From: Arenicola marina
Lineage: Eukaryota; Annelida; Polychaeta; Arenicolidae
Direction: 5' to 3'
Assembly (NCBI GenBank): GCA_964019135.1
Contig: OZ025248.1
Span: 68,950,119-69,014,118, forward strand
Length of the DNA stretch: 64,000 nucleotides
Position 1 is the stretch's first letter. Each line of letters starts with the position of its first letter. Positions 53,850 to 64,000 of the stretch are shown here, in pieces. Below the pieces are notes generated by a model. It was not told where the DNA came from. It searched no databases and worked only from the letters and a program-made list of their open reading frames with translations. The position numbers and the translations under genes are program-made.

Positions 53850-56800
53850 GAACCAGGGTGAAGGGACGTCCCAACAGAACACGACAAAGACACTGATCAC
53901 TGGCCGGGGTGAAGGGACGTCCCAACAGAACACGACAAAGACACTGATCACTGGCCAGGGTGAAGGGACGTCCCAACAGAACACGACAAAGACACTGGTC
54001 ACTGGCCAGGGTGGAGGGACGTCCCAACAGAACACGACAAAGACACTGATCACTGGCCAGGGTGAAGGGACGTCCCAACAGAACACGACAAAGACACTGA
54101 TCACTGGCCAGGGTGAAGGGACGTCCCAACAGAACACGACAAAGACACTGGTCACTGGCCAGGGTAGAGGGACGTCCCATCTGAAAACACGTCAAAGACA
54201 CTGGTCACTGGCTAGCGTGGAGGAAAGTCCCAACATAACAGGACAAAGACACTGGTCACTGGCCAGTGTGGAGGGACGTCCCAATAGAACACGACAGAGA
54301 CACTGGTCACTGGCCAGGGTGGAGGGACGTCCCAAGATAACAGGGCAAAGACACTGGTCACTGGCCAGGGTGGAGGGACGTCCCTACAGAACACGACAGA
54401 GACACTGGTTGGTGGCTAGCGTGGAGGAAAGTCCCAACATAACAGGACAAAGACACTGGTCACTGGCCAGTGTGGAGGGACGTCCCAATAGAACACGACA
54501 GAGACACTGGTCACTGGCCAGGGTGGAGGGACGTCCCAAGATAACAGGGCAAAGACACTGGTCACTGGCCAGGGTGGAGGGACGTCCCAACAGAACACGA
54601 CAGAGACACTGGTTGGTGGCTAGCGTGGAGGGACGTCCCAACAGAACACGACACAGACACTGGTCACTGGCCGGGGTGAAGCGACGTCCCAACAGAACAC
54701 GACAAAGACACTGGTCACTGGCCAGGGTGGAGGGACGTCCCAACAGAAGACGACAGAGACACTGGTCACTGGCCAGGATGGAGGGACGTCCCAACAGAAC
54801 ACGACAGAGACACTGGTTGGTGGCTAGCGTGGAGGGACGTCCCAACAGAACACGACAGAGACACTGGTCACTGATCGGGGTGGAGGGACGTCCCAACAGA
54901 AGACGACAAAGACACTGGTCACTGGCCAGGGTGGAGGGACGTCCCAACAGAACACGACACAGACACTGGTCACTGGCCAGGGTGGAGGGACGTCCCAACA
55001 GAAGACGACAAAGACACTGGTCACTGGCCAGGGTGGAGGGACGTCCCAACAGAACACGACAAAGACACTGGTCACTGGCTAGCGTGGAGGGACGTCTCAA
55101 CAGAACACGACAGAGACACTGGTTGGTGGCTAGCGTGGAGGAAAGTCCCAACATAACAGGACAAAGACACTGGTCACTGGCCAGGGTGGAGGGACGTCCC
55201 AACAGAACACGACAAAGACACTGGTCACTGGCCAGGGTGGAGGGACGTCTCAACAGAACACGACAGAGACACTGGTTGGGGGCTAGCGTGGAGGAAAGTC
55301 CCAACATAACAGGACAAAGACACTGGTCACTGGCCAGGGTGGAGGGACGTCCCAACAGAACACGACAGAGACACTGGTCACTGGCCAGGGTGGAGGGACG
55401 TCCCAACAGAACACGACACAGACAATGGTTGGTGGCTAGCGTGGAGGGACGTCCCAACGGAACACGACACAGACACTGGTCACTGGTCAAGGTGGAGGGA
55501 CGTCCCATCTGAAAACACGTCAAAGACACTGGTCACTGGCTAGCGTGGAGGAAAGTCCCAACATAACAGGACAAAGACACTGGTCACTGGCCAGGGTGGA
55601 GGGACGTCCCAACAGAACACGACAGAGACACTGGTTGGTGGCTAGCGTGGAGGGACGTCCCAACAGAACACGACAGAGACACTGGTCACTGGCCAGGGTG
55701 GAGGGACGTCCCAACAGAACACGACAAAGACACTGGTCACTGGCCAGGGTGGAGGGACGTCCCAACAGAACACGACAGAGACACTGGTTGGTGGCTAGCG
55801 TGGAGGAAAGTCCCAACAGAACACGACAAAGACACTGGTCACTGGCCAGGATGGAGGAACGTCCCAACAGAACACGACAAAGACACTGGTCACTGGCCAG
55901 GGTGGAGGGAAGTCCCAACAGAAGACGACAAAGACACTGGTCACTGGCCGGGATGGAGGGACGTCCCAACAGAACACGACAAAGACACTGGTCACTGGCC
56001 AGGGTGGAGGGAAGTCCCAACAGAACACGACAAAGACACTGGTCACTGGCCAGGGTGGAGGGATGTCCCAACGAAACACGTCAAAGACACTGGTCACAGG
56101 CCAGGGTGGAGGGATGTCCCAACAGAAGACGACAAAGACACTGGTCACTGGCCGGGATGGAGGGACGTCCCAACAGAACACGACAAAGACACTGGTCACT
56201 GGCCAGAGTGGAGGGATGTCCCAACAGAAGACGACAAAGACACTGGTCACAGGCCAGGGTGGAGGGAAGTCCCAACAGAAGACGACAAAGACACTGGTCA
56301 CAGGCCAGGGTGGAGGGATGTCCCAACAGAAGACGACAAAGACACTGGTCACTGGCCAGGGTGGAGGGAAGTCCCAACAGAAGACGACAAAGACACTGGT
56401 CACAGGCCAGGGTGGAGGGATGTCCCAACAGAAGACGACAAAGACACTGGTCACAGGCCAGGGTGGAGGGAAGTCCCAACAGAAGACGACAAAGACACTG
56501 GTCACAGGCCAGGGTGGAGGGAAGTCCCAACAGAAGACGACAAAGACACTGGTCACAGGCCAGGGTGGAGGGATGTCCCAACAGAAGACGACAAAGACAC
56601 TGGTCACTGGCCAGGGTGGAGGGAAGTCCCAACAGAAGACGACAAAGACACTGGTCACAGGCCAGGGTGGAGGGAAGTCCCAACAGAAGACGACAAAGAC
56701 ACTGGTCACAGGCCAGGGTGGAGGGATGTCCCAACAGAAGACGACAAAGACACTGGTCACAGGCCAGGGTGGAGGGAAGTCCCAACAGAAGACGACAAAG

Positions 56801-57105
56801 ACACTGGTCACAGGCCAGGGTGGAGGGATGTCCCAACAGAACACGACAAAGACACTGGTCACTGGCCAGGGTGGAGGGACGTCCCAACAGAACACGACAA
56901 AGACACTGGTCACTGGCCAGGGTGGAGGGATGTCCCAACAGAAGACGACAAAGACACTGGTCACAGGCCAGGGTGGAGGGATGTCCCAACAGAAGACGAC
57001 AAAGACACTGGTCACAGGCCAGGGTGGAGGGACGTCCCAACAGAACACGACAGAGACACTGGTTGGTGGCTAGCGTGGAGGGACGTCCCAACAGAACACG
57101 ACAGT
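53850..57105. repeat. 51-bp minisatellite, about 64 copies, with 204-bp higher-order repeats
   Basis: GGTCACTGGCCAGGGTGGAG, GGACGTCCCAACAGAACACG, ACAAAGACACT, exact 51-bp step (53891 to 53942). The four-unit set with GGAAAGTCCC, AATAGAAC, AAGATAAC and TTGGTGGCTAGC at 54217 recurs at 54421, a 204-bp shift. In 56050-57000 GGATGTCCC and GGAAGTCCC units alternate. It is open in several frames on both strands because 51 is a multiple of three. Confidence 0.97.
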
Positions 57106-57109
57106 GAAG

Positions 57110-58300
57110 TGCGGTCATGGCAACATGACTACCCTGTGGGGGACACAAAAACAGAAGAAGATTCACAGCTCCGCATTGTTGACTGGCAGGAATCTGTCAT
57201 TCAAATTCGCAGCCCTAATAAACAGGAACCAAAAAAGGTCGCAACGTCGACGATGTTGTTTGAGAGCCATCCGGTTCCGAAAAAGGTGGCAGGTGACCGG
57301 GGGATTGGGCGGGGAGGTGGAGGGGGTGAAAGGGGGGGGGGGGCGGGGGTGAGGGGCGCGTGAGGCGGCACCGTGGCCACACCCCTGTTGCTCATGGTAA
57401 TTACGACACTTTGATTGGGGCTGATTCTATTAAGCGGGGATTTCTCCCTCTTCAAGGGGCCGGAGATGCACCTCTAGGGGTCGTAACGCCGGGAGAGGAC
57501 GGAAGGGGAGGTGGAGGGGGGGGGGGGGCGGGCGAGTGTAGCGAGGCGGATACGGCAGGGGGTCGACGGTCGCTGAGCCACGCTCTCTTCGTTCATTCTG
57601 GCTGGGTTTTTTTTGTCACACGCTGCAGCCTATAATGAGAAGATGCGTGTTAGCAGCTTGTCAAGCGTTAACCCAAGCTATGAGCGGCCCCAGTGTCATT
57701 TCACGGCCTCGTAAACCGTCCTCGTCCTCGTTGGTTGTGTTACCGTGTTTATCGCCTTTTTGTGGCCGAGGCCGTAATACGGACTATATAGCCATTAAAG
57801 GCTGTGCATTATAGGATACTCACCATGAGCTATGCACACAGTTTCATGTAATACTGCCTATATAACGCACACTGGCTGTCTACAACGGAAGTTGGCCCAG
57901 CTATAACATGAACATCGGACTCATTAACCAGCTTATATGAGGCACATTTACTTACACGCAGCTCTCCTCCACAGGGAGGCTCTAATATTTCATCAATAGA
58001 TGGGACACCATATCCTTTGAACGGGCTGTTTCACCAGGCACGGGGTTCGTACTTGGTATCATCAGAGACTCGTTATTTATTGCAACAGTGTGCACATTAA
58101 TCGGAGATAAAACAAACGCCACTATTTTTGCGAAACGGGTGTGCCATTTTCTTTAATCCACTCCTAAAAAACTGATACCTTTTTAATGTTTCCCCGAACC
58201 CTCTCCGTTGAGTTACCGCCGGGTGGCTTCCATGCGATGGCGTCACGGGACTCCAAGTACAAGGTTATGGCCGATACAGCTCGGCACGCAAGCAACATCG
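57110..58300. other. Unique spacer, no gene recognised
   Basis: G runs at 57331-57341 and 57519-57530, then AT-rich sequence from 57780. Open frames under 100 codons without domains. Confidence 0.5.
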
Positions 58301-58309
58301 GATATCATC

Positions 58310-61300
58310 ATTTCTACATCGTTATCCTTATATCGTCAGATCCACAACGTTATCCTTATATCATCATATCTACATCGTTATCCTATATCATCATATCTAC
58401 ATCGCTATCCTTATATCATCATATCTACATCGTTATCCTTATATCGTCATATCTACATCGTTATCCTTATACCATCATATCTACATCGTTATCCTTATAT
58501 CATCATATCTACATCGTTATCCTTATATCATCATATCTACATCGTTATCCTTATATCGTCATATCTACATCGTTATCCTTATATCGTCATATCTACATCG
58601 TTATCCTTATATCGTCATATCTACATCGTTATCCTTATATCGTCACATCTACATCGTTATCCTTATATCGTCATATCTACATCGTTATCCTTATATCGTC
58701 ATATCTACATCGTTATCCTTATATCGTCATATCTACATCGTTATCCTTATATCGTCATATCTACATCGTTATCCTTATATCGTCATATCTACATCGTTAT
58801 CCTTACATCGTCATATCTACATCGTCATCCTTATATCGTCATATTTACATCGTTATCCTTATATCGTCATATCTACATCGTTATCCTTATATCATCATAT
58901 CTACATCGTTATCCTTATATCATCATATCTACATCGTTATCCTTATATCGTCATATCTACATCGTTATCCTTATATCGTCATATCTACATCGTTATCCTT
59001 ATATCATCATATCTACATCGTTATCCTTATATCATCATCTCTACATTGTTATCCTTATATCGTCATATCTACATCGTTATCCTTATATCATCATATCTAC
59101 GTCGTTATCCTTATATCGTCATATCTACATCGTTATCCTTATATCGTCATATCTACATCGTTATCCTTATATCGTCATACCTACATAGCTATCCTTATAT
59201 CGTCATATCTACATAGTTATCCTTATATCGTCATATCTACATCGTTATCCTTATATCATCTTATCTACATCGTTATCCTTATATCATCATATTTACATCG
59301 TTATCCTTATAACGTCATATCTACATCGTTATCATTATATCATCTTATCTACATCGTTATCCTTATATCGTCATATCTACATCGTTATCCTTATATCATC
59401 ATATCTACATCGTTATCCTTATATCGTCATATCTACATCGTTATCCTTATATCATCATATCTACATCGTTATTCTTATATTGTCATATCTACATCGTTAT
59501 CCTTATATCGTCATACCTACATAGTTATCCTTATATCGTCATATCTACATAGTTATCCTTATATCGTCATATCTACATCGTTATCCTTATATTGTCATAT
59601 CTACATCGTTATCCTTATATCGTCACATCTACATCGTTATCCTTATATCGTCATATCTACAGCGTTATCCTTATATCGTCATATCTACATCGTTATCCTT
59701 ATATCGTCATCTATCTACATCGTTATCCTTACATCGTCATCTATCTACATTGTTATCCTTATATCGTCATATCTACATCGTTATCCTTATATTGTCATAT
59801 CTGCATCGTTATCTTTATATCGTCATATCTACATCGTTATCCTTATATCGTCATATCTACATCGTTATACTTATATCGTCATATCTACAACGTTATCCTT
59901 ATATCGTCATATCTACATCGTTATCCTTATATCGTCATCTATCTACATCGTTATCCTTATATCATCTTATCTACATCGTTATCCTTATATCATCAGATCT
60001 ACATCGTTATCCTTATATTGTCATATCTACATCGTTATCCTTATATCGTCATATCTACATCGTTATCCTTATATCGTCATATCTACATCGTTATCCTTAT
60101 ATCGTCATATCTACATCGTTATCCTTATATCGTCATATCTACATCGTTATCCTTACATCGTCATATCTACATCGTCATCCTTATATCGTCATATTTACAT
60201 CGTTATCCTTATATCGTCATATCTACATCGTTATCCTTATATCATCATATCTACATCGTTATCCTTATATCATCATATCTACATCGTTATCCTTATATCG
60301 TCATATCTACATCGTTATCCTTATATCGTCATATCTACATCGTTATCCTTATATCATCATATCTACATCGTTATCCTTATATCATCATCTCTACATTGTT
60401 ATCCTTATATCGTCATATCTACATCGTTATCCTTATATCATCATATCTACGTCGTTATCCTTATATCGTCATATCTACATCGTTATCCTTATATCGTCAT
60501 ATCTACATCGTTATCCTTATATCGTCATACCTACATAGCTATTCTTATATCGTCATATCTACATAGTTATCCTTATATCGTCATATCTACATCGTTATCC
60601 TTATATCATCTTATCTACATCGTTATCCTTATATCATCATATTTACATCGTTATCCTTATAACGTCATATCTACATCGTTATCATTATATCATCTTATCT
60701 ACATCGTTATCCTTATATCGTCATATCTACATCGTTATCCTTATATCATCATATCTACATCGTTATCCTTATATCGTCATATCTACATCGTTATCCTTAT
60801 ATAATCTTATCTACATCGTTATCCTTATATCATCATATCTACATCGTTATTCTTATATTGTCATATCTACATCGTTATCCTTATATCGTCATACCTACAT
60901 AGTTATCCTTATATCGTCATATCTACATAGTTATCCTTATATCGTCATATCTACATCGTTATCCTTATATTGTCATATCTACATCGTTATCCTTATATCG
61001 TCACATCTACATCGTTATCCTTATATCGTCATATCTACAGCGTTATCCTTATATCGTCATATCTACATCGTTATCCTTATATCCTCATCTATCTACATCG
61101 TTATCCTTACATCGTCATCTATCTACATTGTTATCCTTATATCGTCATATCTACATCGTTATCCTTATATTGTCATATCTGCATCGTTATCTTTATATCG
61201 TCATATCTACATCGTTATCCTTATATCGTCATATCTACATCGTTATACTTATATCGTCATATCTACAACGTTATCCTTATATCGTCATATCTACATCGTT

Positions 61301-64000
61301 ATCCTTATATCGTCATCTATCTACATCGTTATCCTTATATCATCTTATCTACATCGTTATCCTTATATCATCAGATCTACATCGTTATCCTTATATTGTC
61401 ATATCTACATCGTTATCCTTATATCGTCATATCTACATCGTTATCCTTATATCGTCATATCTACATCGTTATCCTTATATCGTCATATCTACATCGTTAT
61501 CCTTATATCGTCATATCTACATCGTTATCCTTACATCGTCATATCTACATCGTCATCCTTATATCGTCATATTTACATCGTTATCCTTATATCGTCATAT
61601 CTACATCGTTATCCTTATATCATCATATCTACATCGTTATCCTTATATCATCATATCTACATCGTTATCCTTATATCGTCATATCTACATCGTTATCCTT
61701 ATATCGTCATATCTACATCGTTATCCTTATATCATCATATCTACATCGTTATCCTTATATCATCATCTCTACATTGTTATCCTTATATCGTCATATCTAC
61801 ATCGTTATCCTTATATCATCATATCTACGTCGTTATCCTTATATCGTCATATCTACATCGTTATCCTTATATCGTCATATCAACATCGTTATCCTTATAT
61901 CGTCATACCTACATAGCTATCCTTATATCGTCATATCTACATAGTTATCCTTATATCGTCATATCTACATCGTTATCCTTATATCATCTTATCTACATCG
62001 TTATCCTTATATCATCATATTTACATCGTTATCCTTATAACGTCATATCTACATCGTTATCATTATATCATCTTATCTACATCGTTATCCTTATATCGTC
62101 ATATCTACATCGATATCCTTATATCATCATATCTACATCGTTATCCTTATATCGTCATATCTACATCGTTATCCTTATATAATCTTATCTACATCGTTAT
62201 CCTTATATCATCATATCTACATCGTTATTCTTATATTGTCATATCTACATCGTTATCCTTATATCGTCATACCTACATAGTTATCCTTATATCGTCATAT
62301 CTACATAGTTATCCTTATATCGTCATATCTACATCGTTATCCTTATATTGTCATATCTACATCGTTATCCTTATATCGTCACATCTACATCGTTATCCTT
62401 ATATCGTCATATCTACAGCGTTATCCTTATATCGTCATATCTACATCGTTATCCTTATATCGTCATCTATCTACATCGTTATCCTTACATCGTCATCTAT
62501 CTACATTGTTATCCTTATATCGTCATATCTACATCGTTATCCTTATATCATCATATCTACATCGTTATCCTTATATCGTCATATCTACATCGTTATCCTT
62601 ATATCGTCATATCTACATCGTTATCCTTATATCGTCATATCTACATCGTTATCCTTATATCGTCACATCTACATCGTTATCCTTATATCGTCATATCTAC
62701 ATCGTTATCCTTATATCGTCATATCTACATCGTTATCCTTATATCGTCATATCTACATCGTTATCCTTATATCGTCATATCTACATCGTTATCCTTATAT
62801 CGTCATATCTACATCGTTATCCTTACATCGTCATATCTACATCGTCATCCTTATATCGTCATATTTACATCGTTATCCTTATATCGTCATATCTACATCG
62901 TTATCCTTATATCATCATATCTACATCGTTATCCTTATATCATCATATCTACATCGTTATCCTTATATCGTCATATCTACATCGTTATCCTTATATCGTC
63001 ATATCTACATCGTTATCCTTATATCATCATATCTACATCGTTATCCTTATATCATCATCTCTTCATTGTTATCCTTATATCGTCATATCTACATCGTTAT
63101 CCTTATATCATCATATCTACGTCGTTATCCTTATATCGTCATATCTACATCGTTATCCTTATATCGTCATATCTACATCGTTATCCTTATATCGTCATAC
63201 CTACATAGCTATCCTTATATCGTCATATCTACATAGTTATCCTTATATCGTCATATCTACATCGTTATCCTTATATCATCTTATCTACATCGTTATCCTT
63301 ATATCATCATATTTACATCGTTATCCTTATAACGTCATATCTACATCGTTATCATTATATCATCTTATCTACATCGTTATCCTTATATCGTCATATCTAC
63401 ATCGTTATCCTTATATCATCATATCTACATCGTTATCCTTATATCGTCATATCTACATCGTTATCCTTATATAATCTTATCTACATCGTTATCCTTATAT
63501 CATCATATCTACATCGTTATTCTTATATTGTCATATCTACATCGTTATCCTTATATCGTCATACCTACATAGTTATCCTTATATCGTCATATCTACATAG
63601 TTATCCTTATATCGTCATATCTACATCGTTATCCTTATATTGTCATATCTACATCGTTATCCTTATATCGTCACATCTACATCGTTATCCTTATATCGTC
63701 ATATCTACAGCGTTATCCTTATATCGTCATATCTACATCGTTATCCTTATATCGTCATCTATCTACATCGTTATCCTTACATCGTCATCTATCTACATTG
63801 TTATCCTTATATCGTCATATCTACATCGTTATCCTTATATTGTCATATCTGCATCGTTATCTTTATATCGTCATTTCTACATCGTTATCCTTATATCGTC
63901 ATATCTACATCGTTATACTTATATCGTCATATCTACAACGTTATCCTTATATCGTCATATCTACATCGTTATCCTTATATCGTCATCTATCTACATCGTT
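58310..64000. repeat. 28-bp AT-rich minisatellite with a higher-order repeat of about 1,378 bp; runs off the window
   Basis: ATATCGTCATATCTACATCG then TTATCCTT, about 200 copies. The rare variant AACGTCATATC at 59311 recurs at 60661, 62039 and 63331 (steps 1,350, 1,378 and 1,292). Another marker, TTGTCATATC before CGTCACATC, lies at 59592, 60970, 62348 and 63640 (1,378, 1,378, 1,292). Blocks 2 and 3 differ by only a few bases. All three frames are open because three units make 84 bp; no gene is implied. Confidence 0.97.

Noticed and set aside
53824..57107. Frames of 562 and 520 codons (plus) and 381 and 417 codons (minus)
   Set aside because: They arise from the 51-bp array on both strands at once. 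The period is a multiple of three and the unit lacks stops.
58186..60804. An open frame of 872 codons, with similar ones in the other frames and downstream copies
   Set aside because: It is a translation of the 28-bp tandem repeat. All three plus frames are open and the peptide is a 28-residue repeat dictated by 84 bp. No start context, domain or codon signal.

Overview
This is eukaryotic, almost certainly metazoan, intergenic or heterochromatin-like DNA. No intact protein-coding gene can be supported. The identity clues are Harbinger (HARBI1-type), pogo-like, Tx1/L1-like and CR1/Jockey-like transposon remains, a tRNA-derived SINE with an AACC tail, and very many long minisatellites. A marine invertebrate is likely. 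A mollusc is my best guess from the SINE tail style, but that is an inference I could not check.

Layout. Positions 1-6830 hold a nested transposon complex. A minus-strand CR1/Jockey-like LINE (pieces at 422-573, 3717-3835 and about 6640-6830) is interrupted by a Harbinger element (574-3716, TTA target duplication). That element is itself interrupted by a second Harbinger element (716-2571, also TTA). A plus-strand Tx1/L1-like LINE pseudogene (3837-6617) lies between two pieces of the minus-strand LINE. Positions 6830-17220 are unique sequence mixed with small to medium minisatellites (42, 26, 28, 26, 28, 26 and about 51 bp units). Positions 17890-29315 are dominated by a 50-bp array and a 6.1-kb array of 51-bp units. 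Between them lie a SINE with a 12-bp target duplication, the C-terminal fragment of another LINE, and 21- and 32-bp arrays. Positions 29320-32240 hold unique DNA, a G-rich array of about 61-bp units and one end of a pogo/Tigger-like element. Positions 32245-41040 are a three-fold tandem duplication of a module of about 2.3-3.4 kb, made of a 44-bp array, a unique core and a 12-bp array. Positions 41480-64000 hold 38-, 16-, 58-, 26-, 25-, 51- and 28-bp arrays separated by short unique spacers. The last array runs off the window.

Tandem arrays make up roughly 36 kb of the 64 kb (hand estimate). Several have higher-order structure: 760 bp in the 38-bp array, 204 bp in the 51-bp array and about 1,378 bp in the terminal 28-bp array. 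These indicate recent block amplification. The long open frames across the arrays, on both strands, follow from stop-free repeat units whose period (or three periods) is a multiple of three; they are not genes. Matches to the CTCF consensus occur in the unique spacers and recur in the triplicated module, which is the most testable functional hint in the window.
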